A program made the translations under genes and the position numbers. From the NCBI GenBank assembly GCA_019414045.1, contig DXMW01000012.1:1-64000 (forward strand): 64,000 bases of DNA. Reading direction: 5' to 3'. The notes under the pieces were generated by a model that saw only the letters and a program-made list of their open reading frames with translations, ran no database searches and had not been told where the DNA came from. This stretch comes from Collinsella sp. (GTDB lineage: Bacteria > Actinomycetota > Coriobacteriia > Coriobacteriales > Coriobacteriaceae). Position 1 is the first letter of the stretch; each line of letters opens with the position of its first letter. Below, piece by piece: positions 8,518 to 17,762 of this stretch.

Positions 8518-9651
8518 TCACTTCCCAATCAGTTTCAGCAACTTGTGCTTCTTGGTGCGAAGCCAGAATCGTTTCCAGGCCCAAGTTTTCCGAACGGCCG
8601 AATCGAACCCAACCTTCCCATATGCCTTAAGGAACCGAGACCTGTCCCTTGTCCTTGGGGAGGGTTCGTGGAGGTTGGTCTGTTCCACATTGTCGGCCTC
8701 GCTGAAAAGGCGCTCCTCGCGGTAAACGGTCTCAGGCAAATCTGCGAGAGCGTCAATGCCAGTCTCTGTATTGCACAGTACTACGGAGACCTTGCCGGGC
8801 GGCGCAGATCCCAGTGTCGACTTATCTAGGCCCCAAAAGTCTCCGAGTGTGATGTCTCCCGCCCGCTGGTTGCACGCGTAAGGACATTCGTAACAGACGT
8901 CACGATGGATGGCACCTGTTACGAAGACAGAAAAATATTCGTCTTCGTAACAGAGCTCGTCGAAGACGAGTTCACCGTCGCGATATGCGCACATGTGGAA
9001 ATCGTTCGCCCCACGAAACGAGAACGAATCCCAGCCCCCTTTGACCTTAAGGTCCAAATGTTCGCGAAGGAATGTAATCGGAGGGGTGCCGTGGCATATG
9101 AGATCGATGCAAATCAAGCCCTCGCGCGTATCGCCAACGATAGAGCGCAAGGCAGCGACCTGGCATGGTGTCGAGATGAAGAGCACTTTCCTGCCGTCAG
9201 CGAGATGCTTTTTGACGTCCTTGTATGCGCCGCCGGGATCACTGTAGACGTACTTGGATCCACGTAGGCTCTCCAAGTCGACTTCTCGATCGACTGAAAC
9301 GCAGCGCGCCGCCCCGTTTACAGAAGCCGTTCCGTAAACGACGCCGCCCCCGTTGATGACCTTCCTTGCAAGCGCTGTGGCAATGCCGCCCGATGAAGAG
9401 AGCGCAACGTCACTCGGTTCACTGCTCCAAGCAGCATAAGTCTTTAGGGGCTTCCTGAGCTCGACGGGAGCGCATGCTGGGCAAATAGCATGACATCGCC
9501 CACAATTCCTGCAATTTGAGGGGTCGACAGTCGGCACGAGCTCGCCACAAAGGCCGCTTTCCTTCATGCTAAGCGCATGGAAGGGGCACGCTACGACGCA
9601 TGCCCCGCACCCAGAGCACGTCAAGTTACCGCAAACGAAGTTAGCCGACAT
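8518..9651 (-). CDS. F420 hydrogenase/dehydrogenase beta-subunit-like Fe-S protein
   Basis: 377 residues. Two N-terminal ferredoxin-type 4Fe-4S motifs are visible (CSGCGACVVACPF and CRNCGRCHAICPAC). They are followed by FrhB-like domains with LSSSGGIATALA, STPCQVAALR and ITLGDFWG, typical of the coenzyme F420 hydrogenase beta-subunit families. In polysaccharide clusters such proteins accompany pyruvyl transferases, as here, and may supply electrons for a sugar modification; the reaction is not established. The start at ATG 9651 is chosen because a strong AGGAGG lies 4 bases upstream; the gene overlaps the flippase stop by 11 bases. It is the last gene of the leftward capsule operon. Confidence 0.85.
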   Translation of the reverse strand: MSANFVCGNLTCSGCGACVVACPFHALSMKESGLCGELVPTVDPSNCRNCGRCHAICPACAPVELRKPLKTYAAWSSEPSDVALSSSGGIATALARKVINGGGVVYGTASVNGAARCVSVDREVDLESLRGSKYVYSDPGGAYKDVKKHLADGRKVLFISTPCQVAALRSIVGDTREGLICIDLICHGTPPITFLREHLDLKVKGGWDSFSFRGANDFHMCAYRDGELVFDELCYEDEYFSVFVTGAIHRDVCYECPYACNQRAGDITLGDFWGLDKSTLGSAPPGKVSVVLCNTETGIDALADLPETVYREERLFSEADNVEQTNLHEPSPRTRDRSRFLKAYGKVGFDSAVRKTWAWKRFWLRTKKHKLLKLIGK

Positions 9652-11194
9652 TTCCCCTCCTAAAGCCAAGTTTATCTCGCAAGATGTCGAAAATTACAAA
9701 ACGTTCTCCCTTGTCAAACAAAGTGAGCAGCTCGAAGGTATAACCGATGACGGCAGCACCAAAAGCAACGGCTACGAGCATAGCCCAATTTGTGCACAGA
9801 CCCACCTGGTCAACAAGCGCGTAGACGAACCAAAGGACCACGAAAACGAAAACCTCTCGCATAAGCGGCTTGTAGAACGTTCGTCTGCGCACGCCGATGA
9901 CGGCTGCACAATAAAATGGTTGGACAAGCGCGTGACGGACAAACATCAGAATCGAGCTTGTCCCGGCGATGACGGTGAGCTTGTCGAGCGAGGTGAATAG
10001 GATCAAAGGGAACTCTATGGCGAGCGTTGCCAAACTGAACCCGAAGGCGATGAGGACCGAACCCTTAATTTTTGTGGTCAGCGTGTTCGCATAATATAGG
10101 GGCTCGATAAGAGCGCTCGCAATGAGCGTAATGACGGTCAAAACCGAAAGAAGCTGAATTTCGCCTAATTCGGCAACAGAACGGCCAGGCAGCCATAGGG
10201 AATAGAACGACGGCCCGAAGCCGATGAACCCGGCAAGCGGTACGATCATGAACGCTGAGGTGAAACGCATGGCGAAATCGAACCTGCTCACCAGTTCTAC
10301 CTTGTCCCCACGGGCATAGGCTTGCGCCATCTTCGGGTAAAAGAGGTTCGCTATGCTTCCGGAAAGATTAGTCAAAGCCTGGGGGACCGTCTTAGCAATG
10401 GACAGGAGTCCCATGGCGGCCCCGCTGACAAAGATATTGGCAACCAGGAGGTCGAGGCCGGTCTGGATGAGGTTGTTGACGTTCTGGAGGCTGTTCCACA
10501 CGCCGATTTTGAGAAGCTCCCAGACTTTGCTGGGACAGAACCGCGAAAGCGACAGCTTGAGTTCGGGAAGCAGCTTGCGTGTCACAGCAACTTGCGCCGC
10601 GCCGGTCACGACTGTCGCCACGAGGCCCGCGACGCTGAAGTACCACATATGGGGGAAGGCTACCCAGAACAGGACGAACAGGAAGATGACACGAAGGACC
10701 GAACCGAGAAGCTGGCCGAAAGAATTTAAGAATAACTCGTTTTTTATGAACGCCGCAACACCAAATACGACCGTAAGCAGCCCTATCCCAGCATTCATGA
10801 ACGCGAGCAGAACGGTGATTCTCAAGTCGCTGACCAATTCCGGCGTCACACTTACAAGGGTCTCTATGTTAGCGGCGAGGAACACCGATCCCACGAAAAT
10901 TGCGAATGCCATAATACAGTTCGAGAAAAAGACCGAAGAGAAATACTCTTCGGTCTTTTCGGTATCCCCCTCATGGTAGGAGACCGTGATGAACCGGCTT
11001 GCCATGGCATTAAGTGCTGCAGTGATGATTGCGACATAGCTGACGAAGTTGTTGACCAGCCCTACGAACCCATATGCCTCGTCGCCGAGCTTTTGGAGCA
11101 CGATCGGCGTGAGAACGAAGCTAATGATGAACTGAGAGCCGAGTACCGCGATTTGCGCGGCGAAGTTAAGGGCGAATTTCTTTTTGTCTCCCAT
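9641..11194 (-). CDS. Wzx-like polysaccharide flippase (MOP superfamily)
   Basis: About 517 residues with 12-14 hydrophobic segments spread over the whole length. The beginning (ALNFAAQIAVLGSQFIISFV...PIVLQKLG) is typical of lipid-linked oligosaccharide flippases of the PST/MOP group. It would move undecaprenyl-linked repeat units across the membrane before Wzy polymerisation. The longest frame starts with TTG at 11206; ATG at 11194 precedes GDKKKFALNF and is preferred, though neither has a strong ribosome site. It lies between the pyruvyl transferase and the Fe-S protein. Confidence 0.85.
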   Translation of the reverse strand: MGDKKKFALNFAAQIAVLGSQFIISFVLTPIVLQKLGDEAYGFVGLVNNFVSYVAIITAALNAMASRFITVSYHEGDTEKTEEYFSSVFFSNCIMAFAIFVGSVFLAANIETLVSVTPELVSDLRITVLLAFMNAGIGLLTVVFGVAAFIKNELFLNSFGQLLGSVLRVIFLFVLFWVAFPHMWYFSVAGLVATVVTGAAQVAVTRKLLPELKLSLSRFCPSKVWELLKIGVWNSLQNVNNLIQTGLDLLVANIFVSGAAMGLLSIAKTVPQALTNLSGSIANLFYPKMAQAYARGDKVELVSRFDFAMRFTSAFMIVPLAGFIGFGPSFYSLWLPGRSVAELGEIQLLSVLTVITLIASALIEPLYYANTLTTKIKGSVLIAFGFSLATLAIEFPLILFTSLDKLTVIAGTSSILMFVRHALVQPFYCAAVIGVRRRTFYKPLMREVFVFVVLWFVYALVDQVGLCTNWAMLVAVAFGAAVIGYTFELLTLFDKGERFVIFDILRDKLGFRRGNVG

Positions 11195-11211
11195 CGGTTT
11201 TGGCAAAACGC

Positions 11212-12339
11212 CTAACGCACCCCCCTGCCAACGGAAATGTTGCGCCTTAAATAAGACAGGGAGCTTTCGCGAGCGGCCGCTCTGACGGCATCGGCAACTT
11301 CAAAATCCAGGGGCTTATCGAGAATAAACGAGAGGTCTTCTGGTGTCGTCGCGAGTCTCTCCTTGAGCGACAACCTGTCGAGAAGGTCAACAAGCTTGTT
11401 TGCATTCTGTCCGCGCTTTATCACCGCGAAAGGGACGTGCGTTATGGCGGAGAATATCGTTCCGTGGAAGGTGTCAGTCGCCACGAAATCGGCTCCTTTG
11501 AAGTAATTCAGAATTTCATCAGGGCCGCAATCGACGTTCTCATCGCAGAAATCTTGATGTCCGTAGACCGCAAGGAGTTTGACGCCCCTTTTCTCGGCGA
11601 TGGCCCTGATGGCCTCGGCCTCGTCCTGGGTGAAACGGTTGCCGTATCCGTAAACTAGGGCATAACGCTCTGGTGTCGCTACGGGCTTCCATTCAACAGT
11701 CTCGACACCGGAGACAAGAACTGGGTCGAGATGCGTACTAACGCCATCGATTCCAAGGGCCTCGAGGATGGCACGGGAGTTTGCGTCCCTAACGGAAATA
11801 GCGTCGAAGCAACGGAAGCAATTCCTCACGTCGTCGGCCACCTGGTACTTCTCAAGGTCGGACAAAGTCGTGTGCCCGAAAGACCCGGCATAGCTGATTA
11901 CGGATTCGCAGTTGTTCCCCCAACCAAGAAGCTGACGGCAGAAACCGACATTTGGTCCCGCCTGTGTACAGTTGAAGACCTCATCGCTTCCGATGACAAG
12001 AACGTCAACATGCTCCCCGATGTTGCGCTTGCACGGGTCGACGCCGAGAAGACCGAGGCATCGCTCATACTCGACGTCCATCGGGGTTCGCTTAAAAATT
12101 CCTGTGGCAATGAGGGCATGCCTTCCCGCGCCAGTAAACCTGACGTCGGCCTTAATCCTTCCAAGAAAGTCCTTGAACCTTCCTCGTGCGTCCCTGAGCC
12201 CCGGCACGCACGAGGAAGGCTTGTAGTCTACGAAAAGGACCTCGTGTCCCAGCGACTCGATCATTGACTTTAATCCGTATGCTTGCATGAAGGAGCCGTG
12301 GTTCACGACTCTCTGCATTGACATAATGCCAACGCGCAT
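11212..12339 (-). CDS. Polysaccharide pyruvyl transferase family protein
   Basis: 375 residues. The N-terminus MRVGIMSMQRVVNHGSFMQA is characteristic of the PS_pyruv_trans family (CsaB/WcaK-like), as are VLVIGSDEVFN and the C-terminal ATDTFHGTIFSA, where the conserved His lies in a GT-B-like site. The family transfers pyruvate from PEP to form ketals on sugars of capsule or cell-wall glycans. The start at 12339 is backed by AGGAGG 6 bases upstream. The next gene downstream is the flippase and the upstream neighbour is the Wzy-like polymerase. Pyruvylation would add negative charge to the polymer. Confidence 0.87.
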   Translation of the reverse strand: MRVGIMSMQRVVNHGSFMQAYGLKSMIESLGHEVLFVDYKPSSCVPGLRDARGRFKDFLGRIKADVRFTGAGRHALIATGIFKRTPMDVEYERCLGLLGVDPCKRNIGEHVDVLVIGSDEVFNCTQAGPNVGFCRQLLGWGNNCESVISYAGSFGHTTLSDLEKYQVADDVRNCFRCFDAISVRDANSRAILEALGIDGVSTHLDPVLVSGVETVEWKPVATPERYALVYGYGNRFTQDEAEAIRAIAEKRGVKLLAVYGHQDFCDENVDCGPDEILNYFKGADFVATDTFHGTIFSAITHVPFAVIKRGQNANKLVDLLDRLSLKERLATTPEDLSFILDKPLDFEVADAVRAAARESSLSYLRRNISVGRGVR

Positions 12340-12341
12340 GT

Positions 12342-13580
12342 TTACCTCCTTGTGAGCGCCCCATTTACACAACAGACACTCTGCTTCTCGTCTTTTTCGA
12401 TTCCTCCACCCTGGATATCCTCGCTAGCCACGAAAATAGCCATGAGCGCAATGAAAAAGTAGTAGTTGTACGTAATTTCGACGATAGATCCTGCGATCAT
12501 CGCGTAAAGCATGATGTACATGCCCCAGCTCCAAGAAGGCTTATCTCCTTTTACGCTCGTCCAGGCCATGTAGAAGACGGCGAATAGGCCCACGGCACCA
12601 TAGTTGACGAGCGTCTCCATGATAGAGTTCTGAGCGTTTCCATACCCGACGTACATGGCCACGGCTGCGTTTCCATAGCCGTACCCGAAGATAGGAGATT
12701 CGCTGATGACGGCCCGAAGCCCACTGTAAATCAAATCCCTGCCCGTCAACGTCAAGTTCTCACCGAGGACGTCTACGACAATATGCTTCACAAACGGCAT
12801 CTGGAGGAGCTGCGATAAGAAGGCAAGGATAACGCCCGTCAGGACCATTGCAGCTATGACGACTGCAGGCTTTTCTAGAATACGCTGGGCTTTCCGTGGG
12901 AGGATCACTAAAGCAATCAGGAGAGCAGACATTGCGACGGCCGTGGAGCAGTAGACCGTATGAGCCACGACGAGGGCAAGCAAACCAAGGCCCGCGGTGA
13001 CCAGGACGACTAAATCTTTGCTCCTGCCTTCGCGACGCAGCTTGGCGTACGCCAGACATGCCAACATGATGAAGTAATAGCTCGTTGAGAACTTGTTACC
13101 GGCAAAATAGTAGAGCAGGGGGCCATCGGCTGTACCCACCCTTGCAATGAATACAATAGATAGAACGCAGTAGATGACGGTCATCCAGAAGAAGACGCTC
13201 ATGAAAGTTTCGAGCCTGTCGCGTCTGCTGCATGTCGAAATTAGAAGGGCGAGGGCGTAGAGACAGATGGCGTAGAGAAGCGCGTCGGTGCAGTTGGAGG
13301 AGTCTACGTACCCAGCCAGATAGCCCGCAATGCTCGAGATCACGACCATGACGCAAAACAGGGCCGACGGGTGTTTGTACTCTCTGCCTTTGAGGTTGGT
13401 GATGAGAAAGAGAAAGACGAAGAACACGCAGCTGACTTTAAGGCCTTGCTGCAGCACCTTTGGGATGCAGACCAACTTGAAGACCGCAAAGTAAATAGCA
13501 ACGAGCGACGCCGTGAGCCAATCGAAGCGTATCCGTTTAGACAAGATAGAATCTCGCGTCCAAGACAATTGATGATGCAT
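12342..13580 (-). CDS. Wzy-like O-antigen/capsule polymerase
   Basis: About 412 residues, strongly hydrophobic with 10-12 predicted membrane segments and a larger extracytoplasmic loop. GRDLIYSGLRAVISESPIFG with the following GYGNAA resembles the Wzy_C/O-antigen ligase region. It would polymerise repeat units on the outer face of the membrane. ATG 13580 has AGGTGG 8 bases upstream; the alternative GTG at 13592 directly abuts the GT2 stop codon. Polymerases of this kind are sequence-diverse, so the call rests on topology, the loop motif and position beside flippase and glycosyltransferases. Confidence 0.75.
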   Translation of the reverse strand: MHHQLSWTRDSILSKRIRFDWLTASLVAIYFAVFKLVCIPKVLQQGLKVSCVFFVFLFLITNLKGREYKHPSALFCVMVVISSIAGYLAGYVDSSNCTDALLYAICLYALALLISTCSRRDRLETFMSVFFWMTVIYCVLSIVFIARVGTADGPLLYYFAGNKFSTSYYFIMLACLAYAKLRREGRSKDLVVLVTAGLGLLALVVAHTVYCSTAVAMSALLIALVILPRKAQRILEKPAVVIAAMVLTGVILAFLSQLLQMPFVKHIVVDVLGENLTLTGRDLIYSGLRAVISESPIFGYGYGNAAVAMYVGYGNAQNSIMETLVNYGAVGLFAVFYMAWTSVKGDKPSWSWGMYIMLYAMIAGSIVEITYNYYFFIALMAIFVASEDIQGGGIEKDEKQSVCCVNGALTRR

Positions 13581-13592
13581 GTGCCGGCCCAC

Positions 13593-14516
13593 CTAAAGGT
13601 AGCTGTAGAAGCGCGGCGAAGCAGCGAACAGCAGCGCCTTGGCCTTCTCTTTTGTGTTCGTGCCGTATTCGAACAATAACTTCTTGTCTACGCCCGGCAC
13701 CTCAAGGCCGCCCCGAAGTCCAAGCTCGCGGCAAGTGTGTAGATAGCACTTCGCAAGATAGCCATATAAAGCGTGGCGAAGCTCCAAATCGTTGATTGCG
13801 TCAAATTGAGTCTTCCAGCGCCCAAGGATCTCGCACATGGAAACCGCACGTTCGGAAGAATTCTGCGATTTCATGATGGAGCCCGGCCGTTGAATGTAGT
13901 TGTAGAACTTGTATTTCAGGCAGACGACGGTATCCGCTGCAAGAAAGATTCTGGGCTGCATCTCCATGTCTTCATGCAGCAGCCCCACGGCAAACCTGAG
14001 CCTGTTTTCATTAAACAACGAGAGCTTGCAAAACATGAAGCATGCGCACGGGTACCATTCTCCCGCTTTTAGAGCTGTGAGAATGAAATCCTTAGTGGGA
14101 TACGCCTTTCCCTCCTCAACCGACGCGTAGTGATCGGGCCTGTCCGGACCCGGGGTTACCCTCCAATCCCCAAGGACGATGTCAGCGTGGGAATCGGTTG
14201 CCAAACGTAGCAGCCTCTCGCAAGCATCGAGCTCGATAGAATCGTCTGAATCGACGAACATGATATAATCTCCAGTCGCCTCGGCCAGACCGAAGTTGCG
14301 CGCATCCGAAAGCCCTCCGTTCTGCTTGTGGACAACTTTTACCCTCGAATCCGCAAGGGCGTAATCATCGCAGATTCGAGGGCAGTCATCCGGACTCCCG
14401 TCATCGACGAGAATCACCTCGATATTGCCCAACGTCTGGCAAAGGACACTGTCAACGCAGCGGCCAAGCTCTTTTTCGACCTTATAGACTGGAATAATTA
14501 TGCTTACAAGCGGCAC
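13593..14516 (-). CDS. Family 2 glycosyltransferase
   Basis: 307 residues. The GT-A fold signature is clear: VSIIIPVYKVEKELGRCVDS, then VILVDDGSPDDC and ADSRVKVVHKQNGGLSDARN, with the metal-binding MFVDSDDSIE. It adds a sugar to the lipid-linked repeat unit on the cytoplasmic face. The start is set to GTG at 14516 because GGAGG lies 6 bases upstream and this avoids overlap with the acetyltransferase; the longer frame from 14552 adds residues without homology character. The C-terminal third is the usual variable helical region. Confidence 0.9.
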   Translation of the reverse strand: MPLVSIIIPVYKVEKELGRCVDSVLCQTLGNIEVILVDDGSPDDCPRICDDYALADSRVKVVHKQNGGLSDARNFGLAEATGDYIMFVDSDDSIELDACERLLRLATDSHADIVLGDWRVTPGPDRPDHYASVEEGKAYPTKDFILTALKAGEWYPCACFMFCKLSLFNENRLRFAVGLLHEDMEMQPRIFLAADTVVCLKYKFYNYIQRPGSIMKSQNSSERAVSMCEILGRWKTQFDAINDLELRHALYGYLAKCYLHTCRELGLRGGLEVPGVDKKLLFEYGTNTKEKAKALLFAASPRFYSYL

Positions 14517-14529
14517 AAGCAACCTCCGT

Positions 14530-15024
14530 TTATATCTTGTCCCCAGGTCCAACGTCCTTCGTAACTATTCGAGCCGCCTTCACAATCGCGCCGTCCCCAA
14601 CGTATATCGGTCCGAAAATGCAGGAGTTCGTGTACACGATAACGTCGCTCCCGAAATGGGGCTGCCAGAAGACCCCCCCCCGACCATCTTCGCGATGACG
14701 TCCATGAGAGCCGCCGATGGTCACACCCTGATACACTGTGAGCGGCCCCTCGCTGACTACCCCAGCGCCTATAACAACGCCGAGCCCGTGGACGAGGCGA
14801 AACCCTGGTGCCAACTTCGCCTTGTAATCCAAATCGACGTGGTAAAGCATCCTGTTCAAACACCAAACAATCTTTGCCAGTGGCTCAAGATGGCAACGGT
14901 AGAGCAGGGCGGACAGGCGGAAAAGAGCCACGGCGTGGAAGCAGGGGTTCAAAAGAAACGTCCCGAGCGAACGCGGGAAGCCCTTTCCACCGGCGGCTGC
15001 GGCAAAGTCGACGTTGATATTCAT
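14530..15024 (-). CDS. Serine-acetyltransferase-like O-acetyltransferase
   Basis: 164 residues with a left-handed beta-helix C-terminal half. Hexapeptide-type repeats run from GFRLVHGLGVVIGAGVV through TVYQGVTIGGSHGR to SCIFGPIYVGDGAIVKA, with the catalytic-type His in the first and third. The N-terminal helical part is short, as in capsule and colanic-type acetyltransferases rather than the housekeeping CysE. It probably acetylates a sugar of the repeat unit. It overlaps the GT4 gene by 4 bases (ATGA), indicating translational coupling. Confidence 0.82.
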   Translation of the reverse strand: MNINVDFAAAAGGKGFPRSLGTFLLNPCFHAVALFRLSALLYRCHLEPLAKIVWCLNRMLYHVDLDYKAKLAPGFRLVHGLGVVIGAGVVSEGPLTVYQGVTIGGSHGRHREDGRGGVFWQPHFGSDVIVYTNSCIFGPIYVGDGAIVKAARIVTKDVGPGDKI

Positions 15025-16124
15025 TCCCGTCCTCCTTTACGGTCCAATGCGGCCTTGTATGCGCCCTCAAGAAGGCAGTAGCTCGAGCGTATGTCGAAAG
15101 GCTCCAGGCTCCCCGCACGGAAGGAGCCTTTGCTCCTATCATGTGGGCAAAAGGCCATCGCAGCTATCTCGCCCGCCCATCTTTCAGCGGTTTCTGTAAG
15201 GGAAATCGCGTGGAACCTGTCACTCACGCAAGCGTCCTGGGGCACATTGGACGATACGAAGCAATCAAGGCCGGCGAGTTGTGCCTCCACGAGGACGATA
15301 CCAAGTCCCTCGTGAATCGAGGGAAACACAAAACAATCCATCGCCGAATATAGCTTGGCTGGGTCTTTTACGTTGCCAAGCAGCATAATCGAATCATTGG
15401 CAGGCGAAGCCTCAACCAAGGCCCTAACATGCTTCTCTCCAGGTCCCCCGCCCGCAATCATCAGAATCGAATCAGGGTTCTCAGCATGAAATACCTCGAA
15501 AACCTTGATTAGGAACGCATGATTTTTCTCGGGGTTCAACCTCGCCACGTTGCCAAGAATATAGACGTCCTCGTCGATACCGTAGGCTCCGCGCAGCTCG
15601 AGGCGAGCTTGCGGATCGAACCTGAACTTGTCAAGGTCGAAGGAATTAGGGATGACGGAAAAGCCCGCATCTCCAAAAAGCCATTTGCCCGCCTCGTCAC
15701 TGCACGCGAACATGCAGTCGCAAAGTCGAGGCACGAAAGGCCTCAGCACCCTGTGCAGCACGGGATGTTCGCATCCCGTGCTGTGACAGTGGCAGGCCAC
15801 CACTACAACACGGGAGCACTTCGCTATAACCAACTCAGGGAAGACCATACCACTGTTGCCGTGGACATGGCAGATGTCGAATTGTCCCTCGTCGAGGGCT
15901 TTGCTCAACGCCTCGAAATAGCCAAGGGTGTCGGACCTCTTGTCGGGAAGCTGTGTGACTGCGATACCGTGAGCTACGGCCTCATCAACTTTCTCTTGTT
16001 CGCATGGACCACCGACGAGCAAGGTCACCGTGTGCCCATGCTGGATAAGTTCGAACGAATATGTGAGCACTACCTTGCCAATGCCATTATTGACGAGATT
16101 GTATGTAATCATGCAGACGTTCAT
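15021..16124 (-). CDS. Family 4 glycosyltransferase
   Basis: 367 residues with a GT-B fold. The N-terminal domain begins MNVCMITYNLVNNGIGKVV. The C-terminal nucleotide-sugar domain has GNVARLNPEKNHAFLIKVF, IAGGGPGEKHV and the E-x7-E motif FPSIHEGLGIVLVEAQ. It is predicted to extend the repeat unit. Its ATG overlaps the stop of a truncated frame (ATGA at 16121-16124), and its stop overlaps the next gene's ATG. Confidence 0.92.
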   Translation of the reverse strand: MNVCMITYNLVNNGIGKVVLTYSFELIQHGHTVTLLVGGPCEQEKVDEAVAHGIAVTQLPDKRSDTLGYFEALSKALDEGQFDICHVHGNSGMVFPELVIAKCSRVVVVACHCHSTGCEHPVLHRVLRPFVPRLCDCMFACSDEAGKWLFGDAGFSVIPNSFDLDKFRFDPQARLELRGAYGIDEDVYILGNVARLNPEKNHAFLIKVFEVFHAENPDSILMIAGGGPGEKHVRALVEASPANDSIMLLGNVKDPAKLYSAMDCFVFPSIHEGLGIVLVEAQLAGLDCFVSSNVPQDACVSDRFHAISLTETAERWAGEIAAMAFCPHDRSKGSFRAGSLEPFDIRSSYCLLEGAYKAALDRKGGRE

Positions 16125-16324
16125 TTGGCTACCTCACCGTAGAGCGGCTTCAGCCAGGTTTCTGCAGCATAATCCAGGGCAATCATTCGCTTTTCGCAAC
16201 ATGTTCTTGAATGCTCCAAGCCCATGGGATTTCTATCTTTCATTCCAAATGCAATCTTTAATGTAGGCCAGGGCTTACTGAGTGAATTAGATCGGGCGGA
16301 GTCTGGATCATGTTCTTCTAGGGA
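16121..16324 (-). pseudogene. 3' remnant of a lost capsule-operon gene
   Basis: A minus-strand frame is open from just after a TAA at 16325-16327 to a TGA at 16121, which overlaps the GT4 start as ATGA, the arrangement seen elsewhere in this operon. Its 67 residues (ending YAAETWLKPLYGEVAK) have normal protein character, but only internal ATGs are present. It looks like the C-terminus of a gene whose front was removed, or a very small gene. Family not recognised. The rest of the spacer up to 16371 holds nothing identifiable. Confidence 0.4.
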
Positions 16325-16371
16325 TTATCCACACTCGTTAGATAACACTACCTACGCCGCTACTTTCGCAG

Positions 16372-17262
16372 TTACGAATTCTGCTTAGGCAAAACGAATA
16401 GCTCTCCGAGCTCGCAATCAAGCCTGTCCGGCTGCTTCTCATCAGCGTAGAAGGGGTCGAAACCGCCTCCGGTGTAAAAAGTCATCTCGCCGAAGAAAGG
16501 CTTGCCCGCGATGTTGTAAAGATCGACTCGTACATGCGGAAGATCCGTCGCCAACGTCTCAGCAATTCTGAGCATCAAATCGTAGTTCTCGGGCTTTTCG
16601 GTGGGTTTACGATTGGAGACTTCGTGATTGATGTCTCCACGTTGCTCCCAGCAAGGAGTGAAATACTGCATATCGTGCGCGGTAAAACGATCGGCATCGG
16701 TCTGCACGAGCGCCGCCTTACCATCGAAGCAGTAGAACTTATAGTCAGTCGGGGTCTGCCTACCCGGTTCGTCGAGGTACGCCTCGGCAACCACACGAGG
16801 AGCAATATCCTTGTAGGCCCACTCCCGACCCTGCCAGTACCAGTTCCGTTGAAGCGCAGTACGCAGGCGTTTCTTAGCAACCTTAAAGTTGAATCTGGAC
16901 TTGTCAGTGCACACGATTGTGCTCTGCGAGTCGTGCGTACACTTCAGCACGAACTTTTCCGGCAACTCATCAAGGTCGATCTCTTCCACTGAATCGTAGA
17001 CGCCGTAAAGCGGCACAAGGTACTCATCACCGATACGCTCCTTGACAAAGGATCGCACGTCATACTTGTCCACAAGTGAGGTCAAGACTGGGTTGTGATA
17101 ATGCAGCTTGCACCACTGGAGCTTCTCATTAAATGTCTTGGGATGATCAAGGTCGAGCTTATAGTGCAGCTTTGCTCTGAAGCACATGCGAATAAAATCC
17201 TCGTCGGGGATAAAGCGCAAGTTGTTCCTCAGAGAAAGCGCGAATCTTTTCTTAGGTTTCAT
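16372..17262 (-). CDS. ATP-grasp (TupA-like) polysaccharide biosynthesis protein
   Basis: 296 residues. LDHPKTFNEKLQWCKLHY near residue 40, VDKYDVRSFV, EKFVLKCTHDS and the C-terminal GEMTFYTGGGFDPFYADE are hallmarks of the ATP-grasp TupA family, named for teichuronopeptide synthesis in Bacillus. The family is common in capsule loci and is annotated as a glycosyltransferase or an amino-acid ligase; which applies here is unknown. The start at 17262 overlaps the upstream stop by 4 bases; the longer frame from 17280 is unlikely. Confidence 0.85.
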   Translation of the reverse strand: MKPKKRFALSLRNNLRFIPDEDFIRMCFRAKLHYKLDLDHPKTFNEKLQWCKLHYHNPVLTSLVDKYDVRSFVKERIGDEYLVPLYGVYDSVEEIDLDELPEKFVLKCTHDSQSTIVCTDKSRFNFKVAKKRLRTALQRNWYWQGREWAYKDIAPRVVAEAYLDEPGRQTPTDYKFYCFDGKAALVQTDADRFTAHDMQYFTPCWEQRGDINHEVSNRKPTEKPENYDLMLRIAETLATDLPHVRVDLYNIAGKPFFGEMTFYTGGGFDPFYADEKQPDRLDCELGELFVLPKQNS

Positions 17263-17750
17263 CGCACGCCTCCAACGCAATCGATGTAATCGGAAAGGTC
17301 GGCACAGAACTGCGCCGTGTTGCTCTTATAGGGCAGGTAATCCTTGGACAGCACCCGCGCATAAGCGGCGGGCAGGTCGGTCGGGTCCATACACGGCTCA
17401 ATCAGCCCCATGTCCCCGAACTGTCGAACAATCTCGATCTGGTGATCATCCACATGTTCGCCGTATTTTGCTAGACGCGGAACAGCGATGACTTTCTTGT
17501 TGTCCTTAACGGCGCCGATGATGGCGCCGGTGCCTCCATGGGTTACCACGACATCGCAAGCATCCATATGAACGCGGAAGGAATCACGATTGAGAAATGC
17601 CTCGTGTTCCAAATTCTCAGGAATGTAAGTGCACACACCCGTCTGAGCAAAAGCTCCATCCCCAGCAACACCGCTAGCAACAAGAGCATCAACCGCCCTG
17701 ATCAATCTGTCGAATTGAAACTTCTGAGAGCCCACGGTAACAAATATCAT
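17259..17750 (-). CDS. Alg13/PssE-like glycosyltransferase catalytic subunit
   Basis: 163 residues matching the C-terminal half of a GT28 enzyme: MIFVTVGSQKFQFDRLIRAV at the start, VVTHGGTGAIIGAV with the acceptor/UDP-binding loop, then VIAVPRLAKYGEHVDDHQ. Such Alg13-like subunits work with a membrane-anchoring Alg14-like partner, encoded directly upstream with a 12-base gap. The pair probably adds the second sugar to the lipid carrier after the initiating transferase. GGAGG lies 7 bases before the ATG. Confidence 0.88.
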   Translation of the reverse strand: MIFVTVGSQKFQFDRLIRAVDALVASGVAGDGAFAQTGVCTYIPENLEHEAFLNRDSFRVHMDACDVVVTHGGTGAIIGAVKDNKKVIAVPRLAKYGEHVDDHQIEIVRQFGDMGLIEPCMDPTDLPAAYARVLSKDYLPYKSNTAQFCADLSDYIDCVGGVR

Positions 17751-17762
17751 CCAACCACCTCC

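Noticed and set aside
8905..9267. Rightward frame inside the F420-beta-like gene
   Set aside because: Complementary-strand shadow of a gene with clear Fe-S motifs.
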